This document shows positions 50,865 through 59,952 of a stretch of DNA of 64,000 nt, in pieces. Under the pieces are notes generated by a model. That model was not told the origin of the DNA and ran no database searches. It worked only from the letters and a program-made list of their open reading frames with translations. Source of the DNA: Clostridium_AM tanneri (GTDB taxonomy: Bacteria > Bacillota > Clostridia > Clostridiales > Clostridiaceae); NCBI RefSeq assembly GCF_033659955.1, contig NZ_JARUJP010000001.1, forward strand, positions 417,146 through 481,145. The letters are read 5' to 3'. The position numbers were made by a program, and so were the translations under genes. Each line of letters opens with the position of its first letter. The stretch's first letter is position 1.

Positions 50865-51278
50865 ATGAAAATTACACAAGAAGCAGATTATGCCTTTAGA
50901 GTTGTATTTTATTTGTCTAAATTAGGATATGGAGAAAAAATTGAAGCAAAGGTTATCTCTGAAGAAGAAAATATCCCTCTAAGATTTTTACTGAAGCTTT
51001 TAAGAAAGCTTACCCAAGCAAATATTATAAAATCTTACAGAGGAGTTAATGGTGGATATTCTCTTAATCAGATGCCAGAAGATATATCCCTTAAAGATGT
51101 TATAGAAGCTATTGATGGCCCTATTTATATAAACAGGTGCTTATACAATCCTGAGGAATGCAATTTAAATAGAACATCAAGATGTCAAATCCACAATGCC
51201 TTAGCTAAGGTTCAAAACAAGTTGGTTAATGAATTAGATGGAATAACCTTTAAGGATATATTGGAGAAAAAAATTTAA
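50865..51278 (+). CDS. Rrf2-family regulator
   Basis: 137-aa Rrf2-family winged-helix protein. It has an N-terminal HTH (MKITQEADYAFRVVFYLSKL, EENIPLRFLLKLLRKLTQAN, SYRGVNGGYSL). A three-cysteine cluster (C105, C112 and C120 in CLYNPEECNLNRTSRC) suits an Fe-S sensor. Members respond to iron-sulfur, redox or nitrosative signals. The 17-bp dyad in its own promoter is repeated before cooS, so it is likely to autoregulate and to control the CO dehydrogenase. GGAG precedes the ATG. Confidence 0.88.
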   Translation: MKITQEADYAFRVVFYLSKLGYGEKIEAKVISEEENIPLRFLLKLLRKLTQANIIKSYRGVNGGYSLNQMPEDISLKDVIEAIDGPIYINRCLYNPEECNLNRTSRCQIHNALAKVQNKLVNELDGITFKDILEKKI

Positions 51279-51289
51279 TACATGATTTA

Positions 51290-51312
51290 TATGGGGAAGA
51301 ACCTTCCCCATA
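51290..51312 (+). terminator. hairpin between the Rrf2 gene and cooS
   Basis: 10-bp perfect stem TATGGGGAAG / CTTCCCCATA with a 3-base loop. It probably ends or attenuates the rrf2 transcript before the second operator. Confidence 0.65.
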
Positions 51313-51328
51313 TATTTATAAATAAAAC

Positions 51329-51345
51329 TATACCAAATCGGTATA
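51329..51345 (+). promoter_or_regulatory. Rrf2 operator copy 2 upstream of cooS
   Basis: TATACC-AAATC-GGTATA, a perfect 6+6 dyad of the same form as the one at 50826, 20 bp before the cooS start. Confidence 0.65.
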
Positions 51346-51364
51346 CATTTTAGGAGGTTTAATT

Positions 51365-53251
51365 ATGTCAAGTTGTTCAAATTGTAACTTATGTCAATCA
51401 GCAGATAGTGCTTTAATTAATTTTATATCAGAGCTAGATGTGGAAACATCTCACCATAGAGTTGAAAGCCAAAAAGTAAAATGTAAATTTGGTTCAGAGG
51501 GTGTATGCTGTAGAATTTGTGCTAACGGTCCTTGTAAAATAACCCCAAAATCCCCTAGAGGTGTCTGTGGTGCTACAGCTGATACTATAGTGGCTAGAAA
51601 CTTTTTAAGATCTGTTTCTGCTGGTTCAGGCTGCTATATTCATGTTGTTGAAAATACAGCTCTAAACTTAAAAGCCTTTGGAGAAAAGAAAGAAAAAATA
51701 AAGGGCGCAGATACGCTAAACAGATTAGCTGAAATTTTTAATATTGAGGAAGAAGATGTTCATAAGAAAGCTGTAATACTTGCAGATAAGGTTTTAGCAG
51801 ATTTATATAAACCTAGATATGATAAGATGGAATTAGTACAAAAAATGGGCTATAAGCCTAGATTAGATAAGTGGGCAGAATTAAATATTCTTCCTGGTGG
51901 CGCAAAATCAGAGGTTTTTGATGGAGTTGTAAAAACTTCCACAAATCTAAACAGCGACCCTGTGGATATGTTATTAAGTTCTCTAAGACTTGGGGTATCT
52001 ACTGGAATATATGGTTTAACCCTTACTAACTTATTGAATGATATTATGCTTGGCGAACCAAAAATAAGAGCTGCAAAGGTTGGCTTTAAGGTTGTAGATA
52101 AGGATTATATAAACATAATGATTACAGGACATCAACATTCCTTAATAGCTCATCTTCAGGATAGATTAATAGATAAAGATATAGTAGAAAAAGCTAAAGC
52201 TACAGGTGCTAAGGGCTTTAAATTAGTTGGCTGTACTTGTGTTGGACAAGACTTACAGCTTAGAGGCGAGCATTATGAAGAAGTTTTCTCTGGTCATGCT
52301 GGAAATAACTTTACTAGCGAAGCACTTATAGCAACAGGAGCTATTGACATAATACTTTCAGAATTTAACTGTACTTTACCGGGAATAGAGCCTATTTCAG
52401 ATAAGTTCAAGGTAAAGCAAATTTGTATAGACAATATAGCTAAAAAAGGAAATGCAGAACATGTAGCTTATTCCTTCGAGGAAAGAGAGAACATAACAAA
52501 CTACATTATTGATGCAGCATTAAACACATATAAGGAAAGAAGACCTGATGTTAAGATCAACATTCCTGAAAACCATGGAAATGACACTACAATAACTGGA
52601 GTTAGCGAAACTTCTCTAAGAGAGTTCCTAGGCGGTACATGGAAACCTCTTGTAGACTTAATTGCTGCAGGCAAAATTAAAGGGGTAGCTGGAGTAGTTG
52701 GCTGCTCTAACCTTATGGCAAAGGGTCACGATGTATTTACTGTAGAACTAACTAAAGAACTTATAAAGAGAGATATAATAGTATTATCTGCAGGCTGTTC
52801 CAGCGGCGGACTTGAAAACGTAGGACTTATGTCACCGGAAGCAGCTGAACTTGCTGGAGACAACTTAAAAGAAGTTTGCAAAAGCCTAGGCATACCTCCT
52901 GTACTAAACTTTGGTCCATGTCTAGCTATAGGAAGACTTGAAATAGTTGCAACTGAGCTTGCTGAATTCCTAGGAATAGATATTCCTCAGCTTCCACTTG
53001 TATTATCTGCTCCTCAATGGCTTGAAGAACAAGCTTTAGCAGATGGTGCCTTTGGATTAGCACTAGGACTGCCTCTTCACTTAGCAATTCCTCCATTTAT
53101 TACAGGTAGCGAACTAGTAACTAAGGTTTTAACTGAGGATTTAAAGAATTTAACTGGTGGACAACTTATATTAGAAGATGACGTTATGAAAACTGCAGAT
53201 ATATTAGAAGGAATTGTTTTAGAAAAAAGACAAGGATTAGGCTTAAAATAG
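51365..53251 (+). CDS. cooS: anaerobic carbon monoxide dehydrogenase catalytic subunit
   Basis: 628-aa Ni-Fe CO dehydrogenase (CooS family) that interconverts CO and CO2. N-terminal cysteines for the B and D clusters appear in SSCSNCNLCQSADSA and GVCCRICANGPCKITP. C-cluster residues appear in the central segments GCTCVGQDLQLRG, FNCTLPGIEP and VVGCSNLMAKGHD, with SAGCSSGGLENVGL and NFGPCLAIGR towards the C-terminus. AGGAGG precedes the ATG. There is no acetyl-CoA synthase or cooF ferredoxin nearby, so the electron partner is unknown. Probably under Rrf2 control. Confidence 0.95.
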   Translation: MSSCSNCNLCQSADSALINFISELDVETSHHRVESQKVKCKFGSEGVCCRICANGPCKITPKSPRGVCGATADTIVARNFLRSVSAGSGCYIHVVENTALNLKAFGEKKEKIKGADTLNRLAEIFNIEEEDVHKKAVILADKVLADLYKPRYDKMELVQKMGYKPRLDKWAELNILPGGAKSEVFDGVVKTSTNLNSDPVDMLLSSLRLGVSTGIYGLTLTNLLNDIMLGEPKIRAAKVGFKVVDKDYINIMITGHQHSLIAHLQDRLIDKDIVEKAKATGAKGFKLVGCTCVGQDLQLRGEHYEEVFSGHAGNNFTSEALIATGAIDIILSEFNCTLPGIEPISDKFKVKQICIDNIAKKGNAEHVAYSFEERENITNYIIDAALNTYKERRPDVKINIPENHGNDTTITGVSETSLREFLGGTWKPLVDLIAAGKIKGVAGVVGCSNLMAKGHDVFTVELTKELIKRDIIVLSAGCSSGGLENVGLMSPEAAELAGDNLKEVCKSLGIPPVLNFGPCLAIGRLEIVATELAEFLGIDIPQLPLVLSAPQWLEEQALADGAFGLALGLPLHLAIPPFITGSELVTKVLTEDLKNLTGGQLILEDDVMKTADILEGIVLEKRQGLGLK

Positions 53252-53360
53252 TATAAACTTTTGGCTTCCATTATATATTAACAATAGACAAGAAATCCGT
53301 TATAAACTACAATTATGATAGCTACTAATGGCATAACTTAGTTGTAGGAGGTACAAAACT

Positions 53361-54359
53361 ATGGTAAAAAAACGTATTTTGTCAATGGATATACTAAGAG
53401 CCCTAGCAATTATTGCAGTTATACTAATTCATGTTTCAGCATTAATGCTAGGGGAAGCTTCTTTTAACAGTAAAGTTTATATGCAGTCTTTAATTATAAA
53501 TCAACTTTCCAGATTTTCTGTACCTGCATTTATAGCTCTTTCCGGTGTAGGCCTTACTATGACCTATAAAGAAAATCAAGGATATTTTAAATTTTTAACC
53601 AAAAGACTTTATAAAATAGTACCACGATATATTCTTTGGTGTGCTATATATGTATTTTTTATTACAAAAACTTTTGACATATATACTTTATCAAAGGATG
53701 TTATCTTCGGAAGGGTTTTTTATCATCTTTATTATGTACCTTTGATTGTGGAATTTTATTTGGTGTTTCCTTTCATATATAGATTTATTGGTTCAAAAGT
53801 GGGATTATTAATTAGTTTTATAATAACCTCTGTAATCTTAATAGGAAGTCATCAGTATCTTTTCCCAGAGAATTGGATGTGGTTTTTAGAACGAAAGAAT
53901 ATGTTAGACTGGATTTTTTACTTTTCCTTAGGTACTTTTATTGGTAATAATCTAGAAGAGTTTTCCCAAAGGCTGCAAAAGTATAAGATTGTATTTTCTA
54001 TAATATTTGTAGCTGCAGTATCTGGCTTTGTGTATGAAGTAATTTTAAATACTAATGCCGGAAAAAACCTTGATTATACTACTACTTTCTTAAGACCTAG
54101 CGTTCTTATTTTTACTGTAGCACTTATATTCTTTATCTTTAGTATAGACTGGAAAGATAATCTCTTTACTAAGATTATGCAGTATTTATCTATAAATTCC
54201 TACGGTATATACTTATCCCACGCTTTTATACTGTATTATTTTACAAAATACTATACTGATAATAATATACCTATTGCCTCACTAAATTATGGAATTAAAG
54301 GCTTTTTGATTACTCTCTTTGGTGCTGTAGTTATAAATGCTAGCAGAAAATTACCTTAG
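53361..54359 (+). CDS. membrane acyltransferase (acyltransferase-3 family)
   Basis: 332-aa protein of the acyltransferase 3/OafA family. About ten hydrophobic helices are visible. The conserved N-terminal SMDILRALAIIAVILIHVSA carries the key His, and a later segment is YGIYLSHAFILYYF. Such enzymes O-acetylate cell-wall glycans, lipids or surface polysaccharides. The substrate is unknown here. AGGAGG precedes the ATG by 8 bases. The coding end is folded into the terminator stem that follows. Confidence 0.83.
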   Translation: MVKKRILSMDILRALAIIAVILIHVSALMLGEASFNSKVYMQSLIINQLSRFSVPAFIALSGVGLTMTYKENQGYFKFLTKRLYKIVPRYILWCAIYVFFITKTFDIYTLSKDVIFGRVFYHLYYVPLIVEFYLVFPFIYRFIGSKVGLLISFIITSVILIGSHQYLFPENWMWFLERKNMLDWIFYFSLGTFIGNNLEEFSQRLQKYKIVFSIIFVAAVSGFVYEVILNTNAGKNLDYTTTFLRPSVLIFTVALIFFIFSIDWKDNLFTKIMQYLSINSYGIYLSHAFILYYFTKYYTDNNIPIASLNYGIKGFLITLFGAVVINASRKLP

Positions 54360-54375
54360 TTAATAAGGTAATTTT
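54347..54375 (+). terminator. terminator overlapping the acyltransferase stop
   Basis: 12-bp stem AAAATTACCTTA / TAAGGTAATTTT (54347-54358 with 54364-54375). The upstream arm contains the last codons, and the T-rich arm can also terminate the converging hutI transcript. Confidence 0.8.
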
Positions 54376-54392
54376 CTCTTAATTTCTATAAT

Positions 54393-55673
54393 CTACCTAT
54401 ATATCCTAGAATGCTCGTATACTAATTTTCCATTTTGAACTACCAAAATACCATTTTTAATTACGGTATCAATTGCATTCACTCCAAAGTGATATATTAG
54501 ATAATCTAAATTATTAGCATTAAAAATAGCTATGTCAGCCTTCTTACCAACTTCTATACTTCCAATCTCCTTTTCTCTACCTATTGCACAGGCAGCGTTT
54601 ATAGTCATCGCATTTATTATTTCTGCTGGAAGCATTTTTAGCCCAAAGCAAGCAAAGGTCATTGTAGTTTGAAGAGATTCTGTTGGCGATGTACCTGGAT
54701 TACAATCTGTAGCCAAAGCTACTGCTACACCTTCTTCTATCATTTTCCTTGCTCTCGCAAACTTGCCAAGCATTAAATAGAAGGAAGTTGTAGGCAGCAA
54801 TACTGCAACTACTCCATTTTCCGCCAAGGCCTTTATCCCCTCATCTGATGCTGCTACTAAGTGCTCTGCTGAAGTAGCTTTAAGTTCTCCTGCCAATTCT
54901 GCTCCTCCTATAGATTCTACTTCATCTACATGTAATTTAATTTTTAAACCTAGATCCTTAGCACTACTTAAGATTCTTCTACTTTCTTCTACAGTGAAAA
55001 CTCCTTCTTCACAAAAGCAGTCAGCGAATTCAGCTAAGTTATTTCTCTTTATATATGGAATTATTTCATCAATCATTAAACTTATATATCCATCTCTGTT
55101 GTCCTTAAACTCTTCTGGGATGGCATGTGCTCCAAGATAAGTTGATATTATATCAATAGGATGGATTTTATTTAAACTTTTGTTTGTCTCAAGAATTTTA
55201 ATTTCATCTTTAAAGTTTAATCCATAGCCTGATTTACTTTCTGCTGTAGTTGTACCATGTAGAAGCATCAAATCCAGCCTTTTTTTACTTTCCCTTTTTA
55301 ACTCAACTAATGAAGCAGCTCTAGTATTTCTCACTGTGCTCAATATACCACCGCCAGCATTTAGGATATCTATATACTTCATGTTTTGAAGTTTTAAAGG
55401 CAGCTCCTTCTCCCTTGACCCTGCATAAACTAAGTGAGTATGACTATCTATAAGCCCTGGCGTTACAGTCTTACCTTTGCCATCTATAACAACATCTGCT
55501 TCTTTTAGGTACTTTTTATATTCATCACAGCTTCCTACAGCTTCAATAATATCTTCTTTAATAAATACATATCCCTTTTCTATTACACCAGCCTCTTTAA
55601 GTAAATCCTTTGTTTTAGGATAACCTCCAGAGCAAGTTACAAGGTTGGTTATGTTCTTAATTAGTATATTCAT
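54393..55673 (-). CDS. hutI: imidazolonepropionase
   Basis: 426-aa amidohydrolase that opens imidazolone-5-propionate in histidine breakdown. The metal HxH appears as LIDSHTHLVYAG, and later ligands fall in HGTTTAESKSGYGLN, LHVDEVESIGGAELAGEL and ALATDCNPGTS. Full length. GGGGGA lies 7 bases before the ATG. The rest of the hut pathway (hutH, hutU, and glutamate formimidoyltransferase or hutG) is not adjacent, so it must be elsewhere or absent. Confidence 0.93.
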   Translation of the reverse strand: MNILIKNITNLVTCSGGYPKTKDLLKEAGVIEKGYVFIKEDIIEAVGSCDEYKKYLKEADVVIDGKGKTVTPGLIDSHTHLVYAGSREKELPLKLQNMKYIDILNAGGGILSTVRNTRAASLVELKRESKKRLDLMLLHGTTTAESKSGYGLNFKDEIKILETNKSLNKIHPIDIISTYLGAHAIPEEFKDNRDGYISLMIDEIIPYIKRNNLAEFADCFCEEGVFTVEESRRILSSAKDLGLKIKLHVDEVESIGGAELAGELKATSAEHLVAASDEGIKALAENGVVAVLLPTTSFYLMLGKFARARKMIEEGVAVALATDCNPGTSPTESLQTTMTFACFGLKMLPAEIINAMTINAACAIGREKEIGSIEVGKKADIAIFNANNLDYLIYHFGVNAIDTVIKNGILVVQNGKLVYEHSRIYR

Positions 55674-55826
55674 GGCGCCATCCCCCTCATTTATTAGTCT
55701 ATATTTCTATTACCCTGACTATGTTTCTACCATTAAACTTTACTGCTACTGCTTTTATAAATCTAAATTCTCTTATAATTTAGATAAACAAAAGCAATTT
55801 ATGTCCCTCCTTTTTCTGCAGACTTT

Positions 55827-55855
55827 ATACTATTAATATTCTTTATAAATTTCAA
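55827..55855 (-). promoter_or_regulatory. candidate hutI promoter
   Basis: On the minus strand, TTGAAA (55850-55855), a 17-bp spacer and TAGTAT (55827-55832). It lies in the 311-bp gap 55674-55984, with the terminator at 55946 beside it. Confidence 0.55.
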
Positions 55856-55945
55856 ATACCCTTCAATATATTCTAAATATTCAGTGAAAATGCCACGTTT
55901 TTGTGTCAGATTATAAACATGTTTTCGAAATTAAGGGTAAAAAAA

Positions 55946-55979
55946 TAGACCTCACTGCTTAAAAAAGCATGAAGTCTTA
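55946..55979 (-). terminator. terminator of the TagA-like gene
   Basis: Stem AGACTTCATGCTT / AAGCAGTGAGGTCT (one bulge, G-U), followed on the minus strand by TATTTTTTT. Confidence 0.8.
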
Positions 55980-55984
55980 AAAAC

Positions 55985-56701
55985 TTATTTATATTTATTG
56001 TATTTTACTACCTGTAATAGAAACTTAGGTATGGAGGATAGCCTTTTAATTCTCCATGGTTCCTTACAAACTCTGTACAACCATTCCAATCCAAATTTAA
56101 TCATCCAATTTGGAGCTCTGTTAACCTTACCTGAAAACACATCAAAACTTCCCCCTACTCCCATAAAAACCTTGCAGGGAAGCTTATCCATATTATTGAT
56201 AATAAATAAATCCTGTCTTGGTGATCCCATAGCAACAAACAAAGCATAGGGATTACCTTCCTTAATGTCCTCTATTATATGGTCACAATCCTTTAAATCA
56301 AAATATCCATTATGACTTCCTGCTATATTTAGCCTAGGATATTTACTTTTAAGTTTTTCAATACATCCTTTTAGAATCTCTTCCTTGGCACCAACAAGAT
56401 ATATTCCCTTACCTTCTTTTTCACACTTTTTTATTATTTCTTCCATAACCTCTATACCTGCAATTTTCTCTTTTACAGGCTTTTTAATTATTTTTGAGGC
56501 AAGCACTGTTCCAATACCATCTGGAATAATTACTGTTCTTTCTCCGGTAAAGCTTGAGAATAACAGCTTATCGTTAAGCCCATTATGCAAAACTTCAGGG
56601 TTGCCTGATACTATATTTATCTTTTCAAAACCTTCTATATAACTTATAAGTTCTTCTTTATTTCCACTGAAAACACTATACTTTAGTATTTTAGTAAACA
56701 T
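55985..56701 (-). CDS. WecG/TagA/CpsF-family glycosyltransferase
   Basis: 238-aa GT26-family glycosyltransferase. The segments LLFSSFTGERTVIIPDGIG, GIYLVGAKEEIL, LFVAMGSPRQDLFI and GLEWLYRVCKEPWRIKR are diagnostic. Members add ManNAc or related sugars during teichoic-acid or exopolysaccharide assembly. It pairs with the sugar-phosphate transferase upstream, which would make the lipid-linked acceptor. The ATG at 56701 follows GGAGG by 6 bases. An ATG 16 codons earlier lies inside the upstream gene's terminator. Confidence 0.88.
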   Translation of the reverse strand: MFTKILKYSVFSGNKEELISYIEGFEKINIVSGNPEVLHNGLNDKLLFSSFTGERTVIIPDGIGTVLASKIIKKPVKEKIAGIEVMEEIIKKCEKEGKGIYLVGAKEEILKGCIEKLKSKYPRLNIAGSHNGYFDLKDCDHIIEDIKEGNPYALFVAMGSPRQDLFIINNMDKLPCKVFMGVGGSFDVFSGKVNRAPNWMIKFGLEWLYRVCKEPWRIKRLSSIPKFLLQVVKYNKYK

Positions 56702-56720
56702 TTTTACCTCCGAATATAAT

Positions 56721-56754
56721 AAAAAGGAAATTGGAAACCGCATCTCCAATTTCC
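56721..56754 (-). terminator. terminator of the sugar transferase gene
   Basis: 10-bp perfect stem GGAAATTGGA / TCCAATTTCC (56726-56735 with 56745-56754), followed on the minus strand by TTTTTATT. Confidence 0.8.
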
Positions 56755-56773
56755 AATCCCCAATTTATAATTA

Positions 56774-57427
56774 TTAAAAAGCCCCTTCTTCTTTAACTAC
56801 GGAAAATACTGTTCTAAATAGTATTTTAATATCGTACCATACAGAAAAGTTCTTGATATAGGTTAAATCATAAAATACAGTTTTACCTAACTCGATTTCT
56901 CCTCTTCCACTTACCTGTGCTAGTCCTGTTATGCCAGGAGGTACTAAAAGCCTTTGTCTATAGGCTTCAGGATAGTATTTAACTACATCTGGTATCTCCG
57001 GTCTTGGACCTACTAAGCTCATGTTTCCTATTAATACGTTAAATAGCTGAGGAATCTCATCTAAACTAGTTCTTCTTAAAAAAGCTCCTGATTTAGTTAT
57101 TCTATTATCACTCTTGCTTTGAAATACAAAGTTACCTAAATTAGTTGGATCTATTTCTAACTCCCTTTTCTTATCTGCATTCACAACCATAGTTCTAAAT
57201 TTATATATGGTAAAATCTCTTCCATCCTTACCTACTCTAATTTGTTTAAATACAGCAGGCCCTTTCGAATCCATCTTAATCCATATAGAAAGAATTATAA
57301 AAACTGGAGATAGTATAATTATACCTATAAGTGATAAAATTATATCCATTAGTCTTTTTAATAAGAACTGTATTCTTTTACCCTTTATTTCTTTTTCTAC
57401 ACTTATTTTTATATCTTCCGGGTTCAT
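56774..57427 (-). CDS. undecaprenyl-phosphate sugar-1-phosphate transferase
   Basis: 217-aa bacterial sugar transferase (CpsE/WcaJ/RfbP family). An amphipathic membrane segment (about residues 22-45) is followed by the cytoplasmic domain, with FKQIRVGKDGRDFTIYKFRT, LRRTSLDEIPQLFNVLIGNM and VGPRPEIPD. The domain ends with PPGITGLAQVSGRGEI. It starts repeat-unit synthesis on the lipid carrier. The ATG at 57427 follows AGGAGG by 6 bases, and the ATG two codons before sits directly on that site. It may work with the TagA-like gene downstream. Confidence 0.9.
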   Translation of the reverse strand: MNPEDIKISVEKEIKGKRIQFLLKRLMDIILSLIGIIILSPVFIILSIWIKMDSKGPAVFKQIRVGKDGRDFTIYKFRTMVVNADKKRELEIDPTNLGNFVFQSKSDNRITKSGAFLRRTSLDEIPQLFNVLIGNMSLVGPRPEIPDVVKYYPEAYRQRLLVPPGITGLAQVSGRGEIELGKTVFYDLTYIKNFSVWYDIKILFRTVFSVVKEEGAF

Positions 57428-57528
57428 AAACATCCTCCTAGGATAAAATATATCTACAAATATAAAGCATATCAAATATACGGCACATTTACAAGTTATT
57501 TGTACAATATATAGAAAATCTTAAGTCT

Positions 57529-59595
57529 TTACCTAGCTAAATTTCTTTGTGTATATTCACTAACAGAAGCTGTTCCTCCAAATATAATCTGCTCAGTACA
57601 CTGGCCCTCATCTATAAACTTCTTTTGTTCATTGTTATTTTCCCCTATTAGAATTAAAGGAGCATTAAGCTTCGCTGCGAGAATGCTTCCTGCTAGTGCA
57701 TCTGGAAAATTCTCTCCTGATGCCATAGTAATAATCTTTCCATCTAGCTTAAAAGTCTTTGCAATATTTACAGATGTACTATATCTGTTTTCTCCCCATA
57801 TTCTAATTACATTTTCCTCTGAAGCACCGGATAATTTTCTTACTCTATCCTTTACATTATCAGATACTGCACCTGTTCCTCCAATTATATAAATTTTTGA
57901 AGGTCTTATTTTCTTAATAGTTTCTTCTGATTCTAGAGGTAAACTATCTACATCTGATAACAATATTGGATAACCTTTAGCCGCTGCCACAGCTGATATA
58001 CTAAGTCCATCAGCAAAAGCATTACCAGATGCAATAATTACAGGTGTACCGCGGTTTGAGTTAATTTCATCATTTATAGCTTTTACACTTCCGTATTTTT
58101 CACCATCTTGTAATATTTTTATATCATTATAACCTAAAGTCTTTAACCTTATAATTATTCTTTCATTTACGTTTCCTTCATTGCCAAGTATATAAATCTT
58201 GCCTTTCTCCTTCAGGTGTGCCTTTATGTATTCAATTGCACTTGTGTTCTCTTCATCCATTCCTCCAGATAGAAGTATAGGTGCATTTAGCTTCTTAGCT
58301 AGTACACTACCGCTTAATGCATTTGTAAAACTGTAACCTGAGGTTATAACCACATTTTCAACAGTTCCACTATTATATTCCTCTGCTATTTTCTTTGCAG
58401 TCTCAAACCTATCTCCTCCACTTAATCTCTTTGTTGAATACTGTTTTACCTGTAAAGGGGCCCAATTTTTAATACTTTCTTCTACTTCATCCGGTTCATC
58501 TAAATATTTACCAGATAACTCCTGAGAGTAAGACTTCCATTCTTCATAATTTAATATTTGATCATATCTATTAACCACATATCCGTTATTTTTATAATAT
58601 GTATTATAGTCAAAAGAATTGTCTACAGAACTTGCATCTGTTAATTGAACATTATAATTATTATATCCTGTTAGAAATAAATTGTTTTTAAACCAATTAT
58701 TAACTGATCCCTCCAACATGTACACATCTGACCAATTGTTGCCATACATCACGTTGTTACTTACGTAGTTATTAGTTGCGTTAGATCCAATAGCTAGTCC
58801 ATATGCTCTGTTATTGTATAAACGATTGTTGATTATCATACAATTACTTCCACCATTAGGGTCTCCATAAAGCTGAATTGCTGCACCGGCTGTATCATGA
58901 ATATTATTATTTTCAAAAGTCCAGTTATAAGCACCATAACCTATGTAAATTCCATGATCCTTTGGTCTATTTACCTTTAAGCCAATGTTATATATGTGAC
59001 TGTTCCTCACTGAGCAAAAGCTTGAATTTTCTCCATCTATCCCTGAAGTTCCATATGGTCTGTAAATTGGATAATCTAGATCCCAAATAGTTAAATCAGA
59101 CATTTCTATATAGCTGCTCTTATCTGTTATATATATACCAGCTCCAGTATATTGAGTCATCCTTATTCCTTCAATTTTCCAAAAGGAGCTATTCCTAAAA
59201 GTTATAGCATCTGGTGCAGTTTTTCCACCCCAGTTAAGCTTATAATCGCCTGTCATTGTAACTTCTTCCTTTTGGTAATTTTTTATAGTGTACCATGCAT
59301 TTGGAGAACCACTTTTGTTAAAGACATCTGTAGTTTCATGATACACTCCTCCCCTTATTAAAAGAGTATCTCCCGGTTTTAGTTCATCTAATCCTCTTTG
59401 AATTGTTTTGAAAGGACTGGCTAAACTTCCACTATTTTTGTCATTTCCCTTTGTTGAAACATAAAATGTTTTACCATCACTTGCGTATACTGTTGCACTA
59501 TTACCTTCTATAAAAAACTGAAAACCTAAACATATAACTAAAGTAAAAAAAATGATTTTTAAATATTTCATTTTCTTAATTTTCATCTTTTGCAA
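57529..59595 (-). CDS. surface protein: beta-helix domain plus three CWB2 repeats
   Basis: 688-aa secreted surface protein. The signal peptide (about residues 9-36, KIIFFTLVICLGFQFFI) is followed by a right-handed beta-helix, pectate-lyase-like region (about 40-340, GSLASPFKTIQRGLDELKPG then many N-rich coils). Three CWB2 (cell-wall-binding repeat 2) modules follow (about 395-688, RLSGGDRFETAKKIAEEYN). CWB2 anchors proteins non-covalently to anionic wall polymers. The start is TTG at 59595, supported by AGGGGGA 8 bases upstream. It is a close paralogue of the next gene. Confidence 0.88.
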   Translation of the reverse strand: MQKMKIKKMKYLKIIFFTLVICLGFQFFIEGNSATVYASDGKTFYVSTKGNDKNSGSLASPFKTIQRGLDELKPGDTLLIRGGVYHETTDVFNKSGSPNAWYTIKNYQKEEVTMTGDYKLNWGGKTAPDAITFRNSSFWKIEGIRMTQYTGAGIYITDKSSYIEMSDLTIWDLDYPIYRPYGTSGIDGENSSFCSVRNSHIYNIGLKVNRPKDHGIYIGYGAYNWTFENNNIHDTAGAAIQLYGDPNGGSNCMIINNRLYNNRAYGLAIGSNATNNYVSNNVMYGNNWSDVYMLEGSVNNWFKNNLFLTGYNNYNVQLTDASSVDNSFDYNTYYKNNGYVVNRYDQILNYEEWKSYSQELSGKYLDEPDEVEESIKNWAPLQVKQYSTKRLSGGDRFETAKKIAEEYNSGTVENVVITSGYSFTNALSGSVLAKKLNAPILLSGGMDEENTSAIEYIKAHLKEKGKIYILGNEGNVNERIIIRLKTLGYNDIKILQDGEKYGSVKAINDEINSNRGTPVIIASGNAFADGLSISAVAAAKGYPILLSDVDSLPLESEETIKKIRPSKIYIIGGTGAVSDNVKDRVRKLSGASEENVIRIWGENRYSTSVNIAKTFKLDGKIITMASGENFPDALAGSILAAKLNAPLILIGENNNEQKKFIDEGQCTEQIIFGGTASVSEYTQRNLAR

Positions 59596-59667
59596 CTCAA
59601 ATTCCCCCTCACCTAATATATTATGTTTAATTTTGTGTTAAAGTATGAATTAATCATAACAATTTAT

Positions 59668-59700
59668 AAGCTTCAGATTATCTTTTTAACCTGAAGCTTT
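59668..59700 (-). terminator. hairpin in the gap between CWB2 genes
   Basis: 9-bp stem AAGCTTCAG / CTGAAGCTT (59668-59676 with 59691-59699), with T-runs inside its loop. It lies in the 357-bp gap 59596-59952, which also holds the hairpin at 59882 and the presumed promoter of the 688-aa gene. Confidence 0.6.
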
Positions 59701-59881
59701 ATTGTCATTATGATATTTTACATTATTAAGCACACGACGTTAATTATACCATAGTAATTTATTCATTTCATTAACACTATTGCCTTATTTATAAAAGTTT
59801 ACCGTAAGTTAATATTTGCAATTTTGAAACAGAACTAATATGTAAACCCGATAAATTATTCACTATTCTTTAACTACAAAG

Positions 59882-59931
59882 TTAAACTAGGAATAAGGTA
59901 AGATGTAAACCTTTCCCTACTCCTAGTTTAA
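59882..59931 (-). terminator. hairpin after the 693-aa surface protein gene
   Basis: 11-bp outer stem TTAAACTAGGA / TCCTAGTTTAA (59882-59892 with 59921-59931) with an inner AAGGT / ACCTT stem, 22 bp after the stop. The T-run is weak. Confidence 0.6.
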
Positions 59932-59952
59932 AGATTCTATAGCGTCAATGTA

